From contig CAJYAN010000010.1 in assembly GCA_913064945.1 (NCBI GenBank), positions 1 through 64,000 of the forward strand: a stretch of 64,000 bases of DNA, read 5' to 3'. This document shows positions 24,914 through 33,468 of the stretch, one piece after another (the stretch's first letter is position 1; each line of letters starts with the position of its first letter). The stretch comes from an uncultured Gammaproteobacteria bacterium. Its GTDB lineage: Bacteria > Pseudomonadota > Gammaproteobacteria > UBA6429 > Thiohalophilaceae. The notes beneath the pieces were generated by a model. The model was not told the origin of the DNA, did no database searches, and saw only the letters and a program-made list of their open reading frames with translations. Both the position numbers and the translations under genes were made by a program.

Positions 24914-26267
24914 CCTTAGTTCCTTTGTTTTGCAGATCGATTTTTTTTGCCATGCCTTCGATGCTATTTAAAATTCCATTGTGATGCGTAATTTGATTAC
25001 GGCCGTGCTCCTTACTAAAATACATCGCCACATCGGCACAGTTCGCCAGCTCCGTGAAGGACTGTATTTCTAAATAACTATCCGGAAACGTGTTTATACC
25101 GAAGCTTGCTGTTACTGAAATTACATCATCACCAATGTCGGTATAGTGAAGTTCAATTTGCTGTCGTAATTTTTCAGCCAGGTCGTAACTGTCTTCTTTG
25201 TCGGTGCGTCGGCAAATGATTGCAAATTCCTCACCACCTATTCTGCAGGCGGCATCAGAGGAGCGGATATTTTGCCTGATGAGTTTTGCAATCTCGAGCA
25301 GTACCCTGTCACCCGCCGCATGACCGTATTTATCATTAACCACCTTGAAATGATCGACATCGAGAAATATTATGCTCAGACTGTCGCCGTGCCGCCGTGA
25401 ATAGTCAAACTCTTTTTCCAGCAGGCTATCAAAATGACGTCGATTAAATAATTCAGTGAGCGGGTCGGTAATGGTCAGTCGTTGCAACTCCTGATTAATT
25501 CGCTGTAACTCATCCGATTGCGCCAGCAGACGTTCATTTTTATCACGCAATTCCTGGTCCGCCGAATTAATACGCGAGTGCAACTGTGCGGTTACGTCAT
25601 TGAGGCGACGACGCATGATATTAAACTGATGCGCCAGACGGCCAAACTCATCACGGGAACTGTATGGGATATCAGCGGTGATCAAGCCGTTCTCATCCAC
25701 GTTACTCTCCATGGCATCGGTAATCATCGTCACGGGCCGGATAATCACATAGGACAACGCCAGAAACTCGCCAATGGCAATCAGCAGAATAATAATGGCC
25801 TCACGACGGATGAGATTTTCGCGCTGGGCATGCAGCTTTTCGACTATCCGGCGGTTGTCCAGGACCAGGGTCAGCTCACCAATGACACTCCTGTCAAACA
25901 GGATATCGTGCCGAAACGTGCTCCAGGGTTCACTATTTATCTTCAGGTGTCCTGACTCTGCCATGACATTTCCTTTGCCACTCACTACCCTGGCAAAATC
26001 AATATCCTGGCCTTTGACAATCTCGTCCAGTAACAACTGGATCGTATGGTAGTCGTAACCGACCACACTGTAGGCCAGAGATTCTGCGGTCAGGCGGACC
26101 ATACGTTCACCGTCCTGTTTCGTCTGCAGGGTAATCTCGCTCTCCTGTTCCTGCAGGGTATACCAGCCGGTTGTCCCCAGCGCCAACGTCAGTACAGCCA
26201 GCAGCACCAGTATCATTTTCTGCCGTACGCCGAGGTGTACACGTTCTTTCTGTCCGGGCAAATTCAT
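24906..26267 (-). CDS. Membrane diguanylate cyclase with HAMP domain
   Basis: The protein of about 453 residues has an N-terminal transmembrane helix near 20-40, a periplasmic sensor part, a second helix near 155-175, a HAMP region, a coiled linker and a GGDEF domain. The active site reads GGEEF, with RSSD five residues before it as inhibitory site. It makes c-di-GMP in response to a periplasmic signal, probably via the PhnD-like partner encoded in overlap. The ATG at 26267 is preferred over 26279 because GGGA lies 6 bases upstream. Confidence 0.9.
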   Translation of the reverse strand: MNLPGQKERVHLGVRQKMILVLLAVLTLALGTTGWYTLQEQESEITLQTKQDGERMVRLTAESLAYSVVGYDYHTIQLLLDEIVKGQDIDFARVVSGKGNVMAESGHLKINSEPWSTFRHDILFDRSVIGELTLVLDNRRIVEKLHAQRENLIRREAIIILLIAIGEFLALSYVIIRPVTMITDAMESNVDENGLITADIPYSSRDEFGRLAHQFNIMRRRLNDVTAQLHSRINSADQELRDKNERLLAQSDELQRINQELQRLTITDPLTELFNRRHFDSLLEKEFDYSRRHGDSLSIIFLDVDHFKVVNDKYGHAAGDRVLLEIAKLIRQNIRSSDAACRIGGEEFAIICRRTDKEDSYDLAEKLRQQIELHYTDIGDDVISVTASFGINTFPDSYLEIQSFTELANCADVAMYFSKEHGRNQITHHNGILNSIEGMAKKIDLQNKGTKDE

Positions 26268-26422
26268 TCTGTTTCCCATAACGCGATCCGCCTTGCTGGT
26301 CCGACTTCACCAACACACCACTGATATAGCGGCAGGTACAGAAAATGCCTAAGCCTGCGTTCGCTCGTCCTTTTTTATCAAACACGATTACTTTTCAGCG
26401 GGGAATGTTAGAATCTCCTGCT

Positions 26423-27367
26423 ATGACAACTGACAATCCATCCCGCCTGCAGACTGAATTCTGTGGTATGCGCTTTAACACCCCGCTGGTCCTGCTCTCT
26501 GGCTGCGTGGGTTTTGGCGAGGAGTACACCCGGGTCAAGGGTTTTACGAATCTTGATGTCGGTGGCGTCTGCCTGAAGGGCACCACCCTGGAGCCACGCC
26601 TGGGTAATGCGCCTCATCGGGTCTATGAGACCCCGGCCGGCATGCTAAATGCGATCGGCCTGCAAAACCCCGGTGCCCGTCATGTAGTCGACAGCATTCT
26701 GCCTTCACTCGATTTCACCGAGACCCGCTTTATCGCCAACCTTTCCGGCTCCACCATTGAGGAATATGCCGAGGTCGCGCGCATCTTCGACGACTCACCC
26801 ATTGATGCCATGGAGATCAACATCTCCTGCCCCAACGTGAAGGAAGGTGGGGTCGCCTTTGGGAACGACCCGGAGATGTCTGCTCGTGTGGTCGACGCCT
26901 GCCGCAAGGCAACAAATAAACCACTTATCACCAAGTTATCACCCAATCAGACCAATATCGCCGAAAATGCCCGCCGATGTATTGAGGCTGGCACTGATGG
27001 CTTTGCCGTGATCAATACCCTCATGGGCATGGCCATCGACATCGAGTCCCGCCGACCCATTATCGGCAACAATCAGGCCGGGCTCTCCGGACCTGCCATC
27101 AAACCCATCGCCCTGCTTAAGGTACATCAGGTCTACCAGGTCTGCCGTGCACACGGCATTCCAATCATTGGACAGGGAGGGGTAACAACCGCTGAGGATG
27201 CGATTGAATTTATGCTGGCCGGTGCCTCGGCCGTTGGCATTGGCACCGCTTTGTTTTACGACCCGCTGGTGTGTCCGAAAATCAACCAGGGCATTCGCCA
27301 ATACCTACAGCGCCATGCGCTGACAAATGTCTCCCAGCTGGTGGGGCGCCTCGCGCTAAATAGCTAG
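26423..27367 (+). CDS. Dihydroorotate dehydrogenase-like protein, class 1B type
   Basis: The FMN enzyme of about 314 residues has a TIM barrel, catalytic Cys in MEINISCPNVKEGG (near 130), substrate Asn residues, and C-terminal phosphate-binding IIGQGGV and AVGIGTALF motifs. The Cys base marks class 1B, which normally uses NAD through a PyrK partner. No pyrK is nearby, so the electron acceptor is open. An in-frame ATG at 26405 would add six residues. The start used here is the one fitting family alignments. It is divergent from the GGDEF gene. Confidence 0.85.
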   Translation: MTTDNPSRLQTEFCGMRFNTPLVLLSGCVGFGEEYTRVKGFTNLDVGGVCLKGTTLEPRLGNAPHRVYETPAGMLNAIGLQNPGARHVVDSILPSLDFTETRFIANLSGSTIEEYAEVARIFDDSPIDAMEINISCPNVKEGGVAFGNDPEMSARVVDACRKATNKPLITKLSPNQTNIAENARRCIEAGTDGFAVINTLMGMAIDIESRRPIIGNNQAGLSGPAIKPIALLKVHQVYQVCRAHGIPIIGQGGVTTAEDAIEFMLAGASAVGIGTALFYDPLVCPKINQGIRQYLQRHALTNVSQLVGRLALNS

Positions 27368-27453
27368 GCAGGCTGCAGCCTGACTAAAGCTTTTCCAGGC
27401 CTGAGTCGATACAGCAGCTAACTGACTGACTGTATTTGACTTTTTGAGGCAAG

Positions 27454-29199
27454 ATGGTAATAAAGCGCAAAATTCGTATTGGCGACCTTTTGGTCGAGCA
27501 GGGAGCGATTACTCAGGACCAGCTTATGGCGGCGTTGGCGGCGCAGAAAAAAACCGGCCACAAGCTGGGACGCACCCTCATCCAGCAGGATTTCATCAAG
27601 GAAGAACAGTTGCTGGAGATCCTCTCCACCCAGCTCAAAATTCCCTATATCGATCTCAAACACTATAAGTTTGACCCGGTTACTGTACAAAAGATCCCCG
27701 AGACGATGGCGCGCCGCTACCGGGTGGTCGCCTTAAAAGAAAATGCCGATGGCTCACTGCTGGTCGGCATGGTCGACCCTACGGACATCTTTGCCTTCGA
27801 TGAGCTAACCAAACAGCTCAAGTGCACCATTCAGGAAGCCGTAGTGCGTGAGTCACAACTCCTCGCCACGATCGATCAAAGCTATCGCCACACCTCGGCC
27901 ATTTCCACGCTCGCCGGTGAGCTGCACGATGAGCTGGGTGATACCGATTTTGACCTGGCCCAGCTGGGACAGGATGACGATGTCGTCAATGCCCCGGTCG
28001 TCAAACTGCTACAGACCCTGTTCGAAGATGCCGTGCAGATCGGTGCCTCCGATATCCACATCGAACCGGATGAAAATGTCCTGCGTATCCGTCAGCGTAT
28101 TGATGGCATCCTGCAGGAACAGGTCATGAAGGAAAAGCGAATCGTTGGTGCCCTCGTCTCGCGGCTCAAACTGATGTCGGGCCTGAATATCTCTGAAAAA
28201 CGCGTGCCACAGGATGGCCGCTTCAATATCCGCGTCCGTGATCGCAGCATCGATGTGCGTGTCTCCACCATGCCCATACAATATGGCGAGTCGGTCGTTA
28301 TGCGTCTTCTTGATCAGTCCGGTGACATGCTTAATCTGGAACAGTTGGGCATGCCAGCGGATATTGTCAAACGTTTTCGCAATCACATACATCGGCCTTA
28401 CGGCATGATTCTGGTGACCGGTCCAACCGGTAGCGGTAAAACCACTACCCTGTATGCGGCATTAAAGGAACTGAATGAGCCCAGCAAAAAAATCATTACC
28501 GTCGAAGACCCGGTGGAATATCGCCTGCCTCGGATCAACCAGGTACAGGTACACGCCCAGATCGGCCTGACCTTTGCCAGTGTACTGCGTTCGGCCCTGC
28601 GTCAGGACCCGGACATCGTACTGGTAGGCGAAATGCGTGACCATGAAACCGCGGAGATTGGCCTGCGCGCCTCCATGACCGGTCACCTGGTCATGTCGAC
28701 GCTGCACACCAATGATGCAATTTCAACGGTCAACCGTTTACTCGACATGGGCACCGAGGGATATCTACTGGCCAGCGCACTGCGTTGTGTCGTCGCCCAA
28801 CGTCTGGTGCGGCGCATCTGTGAAAGCTGCAAGACGACTTATCAACCCGATCGCCATGAAATGGCCTGGCTTTACAGCCTGCTACAGGACAAACAGGTCG
28901 ATTTTCAATTTCATCGTGGCAGCGGTTGCCCGCACTGCAACAATACCGGTTATGCAGGCCGAATCGGCGTGTTTGAATTACTCGAATTTGATGAGGCACT
29001 GTCGGATGCCCTGCGTCGCGAAGATGTCTCGGGATTTACCCAGGCCGCCAGAAAGGCAAAATTTTTCCGCCCTTTTTCAACCCACGCCCTCGACTACGCA
29101 CGACAGGGACTGACGTCACTGGAAGAGGTCATGCGTGTCTCCAGTTCCATTGATGAGCTGGAGCTACCGGAAATCATCGCCAGCGAGATTGACGAGTAA
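27454..29199 (+). CDS. mshE: MSHA pilus assembly ATPase MshE
   Basis: The 581-residue secretion ATPase of the GspE/PilB family powers pilus extension. The N-terminus carries MshEN-type repeats (RIGDLLVEQGAITQDQLMAAL, then KLGRTLIQQDFI), the motif family that binds c-di-GMP in Vibrio MshE. The core has Walker A GPTGSGKT (near 329), Walker B DIVLVGEMRD and a His box. A C-terminal four-Cys zinc site follows (CESC ... CPHC). It opens the plus-strand msh operon and is followed by mshG after one base. Confidence 0.93.
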   Translation: MVIKRKIRIGDLLVEQGAITQDQLMAALAAQKKTGHKLGRTLIQQDFIKEEQLLEILSTQLKIPYIDLKHYKFDPVTVQKIPETMARRYRVVALKENADGSLLVGMVDPTDIFAFDELTKQLKCTIQEAVVRESQLLATIDQSYRHTSAISTLAGELHDELGDTDFDLAQLGQDDDVVNAPVVKLLQTLFEDAVQIGASDIHIEPDENVLRIRQRIDGILQEQVMKEKRIVGALVSRLKLMSGLNISEKRVPQDGRFNIRVRDRSIDVRVSTMPIQYGESVVMRLLDQSGDMLNLEQLGMPADIVKRFRNHIHRPYGMILVTGPTGSGKTTTLYAALKELNEPSKKIITVEDPVEYRLPRINQVQVHAQIGLTFASVLRSALRQDPDIVLVGEMRDHETAEIGLRASMTGHLVMSTLHTNDAISTVNRLLDMGTEGYLLASALRCVVAQRLVRRICESCKTTYQPDRHEMAWLYSLLQDKQVDFQFHRGSGCPHCNNTGYAGRIGVFELLEFDEALSDALRREDVSGFTQAARKAKFFRPFSTHALDYARQGLTSLEEVMRVSSSIDELELPEIIASEIDE

Positions 29200-29200
29200 T

Positions 29201-30424
29201 ATGCCACAGTTTTTATACAAAGGCCGTGATCGCACGGGCCGTCCCATTCAAGGTGAAGTCGAGGCCAGCAGTGCCGATGCCGTCGCCCTGCAATTACAGA
29301 ATAATGGCGTGACTCCCATTGATATAAATGAGTTCACGCCCTCCATCAATCCCCTGAGCCAGATCGCCAATCGCTATCGTGAGTCGCGCCCGACCAAACT
29401 GGAAGACACGATTCTCTTCAGTCGGCAAATGTATACGCTCTTGCGCGCCGGGGTACCCATTATCCGTGCCATCAATGGCCTTGCGGAGACAACGCGCAAC
29501 TACCAGTTTAAAACCGCTCTAAAACAGATCGCGGCCGATCTGGAATCAGGTTATGAGCTGTCACGCGCACTCAATCAGCACCCACAAATTTTTTCCTCAC
29601 TGTTTGTCAGCATGGTCCAGGTCGGTGAAAACACCGGTAATATGGACGATGCCTTCTTACAGTTATCGGATTATCTGGACCGTGAACGTGAGACGCGTGC
29701 CCAGGTCACGTCGGCCATGCGATATCCGATGTTTGTGCTGGGCGCTATCTCGGTCGCCATGCTGATCATTAACATCTGGGTCATACCTACCTTTACCAAG
29801 GTGTTTGCCGGTTTCGGTGCAGCGTTACCTTTACCAACCCGCATTCTGATTGGCATCTCACACTTCTTTGTCGTCGCCTGGCCATACCTGTTAGTCGCGT
29901 TGATTGGCCTGATTTTCGCGACCAAAAAATACCTTCGCACAGAGCGTGGGCGTTATCACTGGGATCGCCTCAAGCTCAAGCAACCAGTGGTAGGCAATAT
30001 TTTATTACGCGCCCTGCTGGCACGCTTTGGCCGTGCCTTTTCCATGGCCCTGCGCGCCGGTGTGCCGCTGGTGCAGGGTTTACATCTCGTTGCCCGCGCC
30101 GTGGACAATACCTATCTTGGAAAAAACATTACCGACATGCGAATCGGTGTCGAGCGTGGTGACACCCTCACAAACACCGCGGCCTCGACAAAAATGTTTA
30201 CCCCGCTGGTCCTTCAAATGATGGCCGTCGGCGAGGAGAGTGGTGCGGTCGATGACCTGCTGGAACAGGTCGCTGATTTTTATGATCGTGAAGTGGACTA
30301 CGATCTAAAGAGTCTCTCCAGCAAGATCGAACCTTTATTGATTATTGTCATTGGGATTATGGTGCTGGTGCTCGCCCTGGGTGTCTTCCTGCCCATGTGG
30401 GATCTGATCAATGTGGCCAAATAG
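29201..30424 (+). CDS. mshG: MSHA pilus inner-membrane platform protein MshG
   Basis: The 407-residue protein of the GspF/PilC family has two copies of the T2SSF domain (about 70-195 and 275-400) separated by membrane helices, and ends with a hydrophobic helix (IIVIGIMVLVLALGVFLP). It anchors the assembly ATPase to the membrane and passes motion to the growing pilus. The ATG at 29201 follows the mshE stop by one base. An open reading frame continues upstream inside mshE but is not needed. Confidence 0.93.
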   Translation: MPQFLYKGRDRTGRPIQGEVEASSADAVALQLQNNGVTPIDINEFTPSINPLSQIANRYRESRPTKLEDTILFSRQMYTLLRAGVPIIRAINGLAETTRNYQFKTALKQIAADLESGYELSRALNQHPQIFSSLFVSMVQVGENTGNMDDAFLQLSDYLDRERETRAQVTSAMRYPMFVLGAISVAMLIINIWVIPTFTKVFAGFGAALPLPTRILIGISHFFVVAWPYLLVALIGLIFATKKYLRTERGRYHWDRLKLKQPVVGNILLRALLARFGRAFSMALRAGVPLVQGLHLVARAVDNTYLGKNITDMRIGVERGDTLTNTAASTKMFTPLVLQMMAVGEESGAVDDLLEQVADFYDREVDYDLKSLSSKIEPLLIIVIGIMVLVLALGVFLPMWDLINVAK

Positions 30425-30529
30425 TCTTTTACAAAACTTCCTTGACATGCAGACACCACCCCGGCGCGAATACCTGTTTAAACTATCGCTAACACGCCGG
30501 GGCGATGCCCCTGGCAGGCAGCGGTTCTC

Positions 30530-31069
30530 GTGAAATCACACAATCTCAGTCAGCACGGCTTTACATTGCTGGAGCTGGTGGTCGTCATCATTATTATTTC
30601 CATACTCGGCCTGGTGGCGGTCAATCGCTCCGCGCAGTGGGGTGAGATCGCCGAGCGCGCCGGTCTGCAAACGGTCGTCGGTACTATTCGTACCGCGCTG
30701 GGCCTGGAGACGGCCCGACTGGCGATACACCATCACCTCGACCGCCTGCCGAACCTGGTCGACACCAACCCCATGGACCTGTTAGCGCAGACACCGGATA
30801 ATTATACGGGCACGGTGGAGCGTGAAGCCCGGGCAGGGCCGGAGGGCAGCTGGTATTTCGTCAATAGTAGCCATCTGCTGGTGTATCACCTGAAACGCAC
30901 CGACGGTTTTTCAAGCCAGCTGACGGGGGCGCCACGGGTTCGCTTTCGGATTAAACTGATCTACACCGATAACAACCACAATGGTCGTTTTGATCGCGGC
31001 ATCGATGATATTGGCGGTCTGGATCTGGTCCCGGCTGAAGCCTTTAGCTGGCAGCCGCCGCAACCCTGA
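30530..31069 (+). CDS. Type IV prepilin-like protein (minor pilin, mshB/F position)
   Basis: The 179-residue protein has a short leader and a class III prepilin cleavage site: G|FTLLELVVVIIII near residue 10, with the conserved Glu5 of the mature protein. The C-terminal domain is unlike MshA and includes an acidic DNNHNGRFDRGIDD stretch that may bind calcium. It starts at a GTG. Its place between mshG and the major pilin is that of mshF and mshB in Vibrio, but I cannot assign either. The 105-base gap before it holds a TTGACA (30442) and an 8-bp inverted repeat (30459-30466 with 30495-30502). Confidence 0.78.
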   Translation: MKSHNLSQHGFTLLELVVVIIIISILGLVAVNRSAQWGEIAERAGLQTVVGTIRTALGLETARLAIHHHLDRLPNLVDTNPMDLLAQTPDNYTGTVEREARAGPEGSWYFVNSSHLLVYHLKRTDGFSSQLTGAPRVRFRIKLIYTDNNHNGRFDRGIDDIGGLDLVPAEAFSWQPPQP

Positions 31070-31082
31070 GGACAAACCCGTT

Positions 31083-31664
31083 ATGTCAGCACAAATCACC
31101 GCCTGGCTGTTTGATAGCCTGGTCCTGTTTATGCGGATCAGTCTTATCCTGGTCTGGCTGTATAGTGTGTTTCTGGTACTCCTGCCCGACGTCACGCTGC
31201 GATTACAACAACGTATCAACCGGCGCTTTTCCACACGCCAACTGAGTCGTTACCTGGAAATGCCGATCAACCTGGATCGCTATCTCTATCGCCATGCACG
31301 CCCCGTCGGTGTCTGCCTGCTGCTGGGGTCCGTCGGCCTGCTGTACCTAAACTGGCAGCTGCCCGCCACGATTCAAGCCGGGAGTCCCGCGCTATGGGCC
31401 TGGCTGGCTGAGTCACTATTCTGGTTTCTGTGGATCGCAGGAACTACGATATTTTTAATTGGCCTGACGTGCTTCGTCCGTCCCAGCCTGCTCAAGCCCC
31501 TGGAGCGACGCGCGAACCAGTGGGTCTCGAGCCGACAGAAAACCCAGTTTTTGAATCACGAATACCGGCCGCTGGATACTCTCCTGCAACAGAACCCCCG
31601 GAGCCTCGGCATTGTCCTCGCCGCGATTAGCAGCCTGCTCCTAATTATGCTAATAAGAGTCTAA
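31083..31664 (+). CDS. Integral membrane protein of unknown function in the msh operon
   Basis: The 193-residue protein has about four hydrophobic helices (near 5-35, 80-97, 107-133 and 175-193) and basic loops between them (RRFSTRQLSRYLEM, ERRANQWVSSRQK). No family motif is recognised. GAGGA lies 10 bases before the ATG at 31083. The same frame stays open upstream across the previous gene, which is not meaningful. It sits between a minor pilin and the major pilin genes and is not part of the Vibrio msh set I know, so it may be a lineage-specific pilus accessory. Confidence 0.7.
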   Translation: MSAQITAWLFDSLVLFMRISLILVWLYSVFLVLLPDVTLRLQQRINRRFSTRQLSRYLEMPINLDRYLYRHARPVGVCLLLGSVGLLYLNWQLPATIQAGSPALWAWLAESLFWFLWIAGTTIFLIGLTCFVRPSLLKPLERRANQWVSSRQKTQFLNHEYRPLDTLLQQNPRSLGIVLAAISSLLLIMLIRV

Positions 31665-31736
31665 AATTATTAAAGTTTTTCGTTTTTTCTGTCGATAGCC
31701 AGTAATAAGGAAACTATCCTGAGCAAGGTCTGTTAT

Positions 31737-31752
31737 TGCCGCCGCGGCGGCA
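31737..31752. repeat. 16-bp perfect palindrome in the mshA leader
   Basis: TGCCGCCGCGGCGGCA is its own reverse complement. A second hairpin, GGCGAC/GTTGCC with a TGCG loop, follows about 19 bases later. Both lie in the 149-base region between the membrane protein and the major pilin. They could be an operator, an RNA stem-loop controlling pilin levels, or an mRNA end/processing site. Confidence 0.6.
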
Positions 31753-31813
31753 GATATCTAAATCAGGAGGCGACTGCGGTTGCCCCAAAAGACCAATCAT
31801 TTGGAGACTCATA

Positions 31814-32335
31814 ATGAAACAATCACGTGGCTTTACCCTAATCGAACTGGTAGTGGTCATCCTGATCCTGGGCATCCTGTCCGCTACCGCCTTACCGAGA
31901 TTTTTAAATGTGAATACGCAGGCGCATCACGCCGCCGTCGCCGGGGCCAGCGGTGGGCTGGCTGCGGGTGTGGCGCTAGCACGTGGTGGCTGGCTCGCCC
32001 AGGGTAGTACTGCTGCTGCTACCGTTACTAATTTTGGCACTAACAATATCACCACTAGTAATACCGGATGGCCGACTGGGATTACAGGCAATACCGCTCC
32101 AGATACGATAGGTACCGCTGCAGAGTGTGTCGACCTGTGGAATAATTTGATGCAAAACCCACCTACCGTGGCTACTGCAACCGGCTCTGACTATCAGGCA
32201 ACAAATCCATCCAGCAATACGTGCCTATACACGTATCAGGCCGATACAGGCCGCAGTATTCAATACGTTGCTGGCAGTCGTAATACGACGACCAGCGTTA
32301 TCACAGCTGGCGCTATTACTTCTACCAACCCGTAA
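31814..32335 (+). CDS. mshA: MSHA-type major pilin (MshA-like)
   Basis: The 173-residue type IV prepilin has the leader MKQSRG cut before FTLIELVVVILILGILSATA, with mature Glu5 present. The PRFLN segment after the helix is typical of MshA/MshB pilins. Two Cys residues (in AAECVDLW and NTCLYTYQ) probably close the C-terminal disulfide loop. A strong GGAG site lies 7 bases before the ATG at 31814. The surface-exposed part is rich in Thr, Ser and Asn, as in many pilins under variation. Only one MshA/B-like copy is present. Confidence 0.85.
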   Translation: MKQSRGFTLIELVVVILILGILSATALPRFLNVNTQAHHAAVAGASGGLAAGVALARGGWLAQGSTAAATVTNFGTNNITTSNTGWPTGITGNTAPDTIGTAAECVDLWNNLMQNPPTVATATGSDYQATNPSSNTCLYTYQADTGRSIQYVAGSRNTTTSVITAGAITSTNP

Positions 32336-32414
32336 AAGTTAATTGACGTGCCGATGTTTTAGCGGCCTAGTCATTTTAAATATGATGCCATTGAGGCAAA
32401 CAACAAACCGGCAC

Positions 32415-32858
32415 ATGCCGGTTTTTCAATCAGGCTTCACCCTGGTCGAGCTGGTGGTGGTGATCCTGCTGGTCGGTATACTATCCGCCGTCGCCATACC
32501 GCGCTTTTTCAAGACCTCTGGTTTTACTGAACGAAATGCGACCGAGGAAATCCTGATCGCCTTTCGCTATGCCCAGCAACTGGCGATGTCACGTAGTGGC
32601 AACATTCAGATGGTCATCGATGGCAACAACTACCGGATCCAGGAAGTCGGTCCGCCCATTACCATTGTCGCCAATCCTAATGGCGCCGGTAACTACAGCG
32701 TCAATCTGCCCGGCGGTATCACTGCCAGCAACACGACCATTACCTTCGATAGCCTGGGCCGCCCATCGCCCAATAGCCAGACTGACATTGCCATTGGCAA
32801 CAGTGGTACATATACAGTTCGCATAGAAAAAGAGACTGGCTATGCCCACCGGATCTAA
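32415..32858 (+). CDS. mshC: MSHA minor pilin MshC
   Basis: The pseudopilin of about 147 residues has a seven-residue leader MPVFQSG before FTLVELVVVILLVG, mature Glu5 intact, then the MshC-like body (NATEEILIAFRYAQQLAMSRS). The short C-terminal domain ends EKETGYAHRI. The frame is open further upstream to 32343, but the ATG at 32415 gives a normal prepilin leader; no strong ribosome site marks any choice. It overlaps mshD by 17 bases. Confidence 0.8.
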   Translation: MPVFQSGFTLVELVVVILLVGILSAVAIPRFFKTSGFTERNATEEILIAFRYAQQLAMSRSGNIQMVIDGNNYRIQEVGPPITIVANPNGAGNYSVNLPGGITASNTTITFDSLGRPSPNSQTDIAIGNSGTYTVRIEKETGYAHRI

Positions 32859-33468
32859 AACACAACATGGCGTCACGCTGATTGAGTTGGTGATCTTTAT
32901 CACCATCACCTCCATCGCCCTGGTCAGTGTCCTGAGTATTTACCTGACCAGTGCCAGTCACAGTGCCGACCCGATGATCCGCATTCGCAGCATTGAGCTG
33001 GGGCAATCCACTCTGGAGGAAATTTTACTTAAACGCTACGACAATAACACGCCGAACGGTGGCGGTTGCGTGACGTTTGCGACCAATAGTCGCTGCACCA
33101 GCAGCGACACGGCCACCTCATCCACGAGTACACTGCTGAAGGCCGAGGCGGGTGAAAACCGCGCCACATATGATGATGTCGATGATTATAATAATCTTGC
33201 CTACTGCGGTAACAATGTAGCCAGTGCCGATGCAGCCTGCACCTCGACCTGTCAGCCCATGCTTAATGCCGCCGGGAGTAATATCGCTACCGAGTACGCC
33301 GGTTTTGCCGTTTGTATTCGTGTCAGCTTTGCCGGAAATGAAATGAATAGCGTTACACCCGGCACGGGTACGACGGTACTCAGCAACGATGCCAAGCGTA
33401 TTGATGTTATTGTCACCGACCCACTGAAATCACGCATGGTCTTTTCTGCCTACAGGACCAACTTCTAA
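32842..33468 (+). CDS. mshD: MSHA minor pilin MshD
   Basis: The 208-residue pseudopilin has leader MPTGSKTQHG and mature VTLIELVIFITITSI, the variant with Val at position 1. A polar domain with several Cys follows (GGGCVTF, SRCTSS, LAYCGN, AACTSTCQP), suggesting disulfides. The order after MshC and the SHSADPMIRIRSIELGQS helix fit MshD, which in Vibrio is thought to sit at the pilus tip. It overlaps mshC at its start, and its stop codon shares one base with the mshO start codon. Confidence 0.83.
   Translation: MPTGSKTQHGVTLIELVIFITITSIALVSVLSIYLTSASHSADPMIRIRSIELGQSTLEEILLKRYDNNTPNGGGCVTFATNSRCTSSDTATSSTSTLLKAEAGENRATYDDVDDYNNLAYCGNNVASADAACTSTCQPMLNAAGSNIATEYAGFAVCIRVSFAGNEMNSVTPGTGTTVLSNDAKRIDVIVTDPLKSRMVFSAYRTNF

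Noticed and set aside
27369-27382. CAGGCTGCAGCCTG palindrome as terminator of the dihydroorotate dehydrogenase gene
   Set aside because: No T-run follows on either strand; it may form a hairpin but I cannot support termination.
31700-31800. c-di-GMP (GEMM-I) riboswitch upstream of mshA
   Set aside because: The GGCGAC/GTTGCC hairpin resembles the 3' stem of GEMM-I, but the conserved GGGACGCAAAGCC core and the tetraloop are missing.
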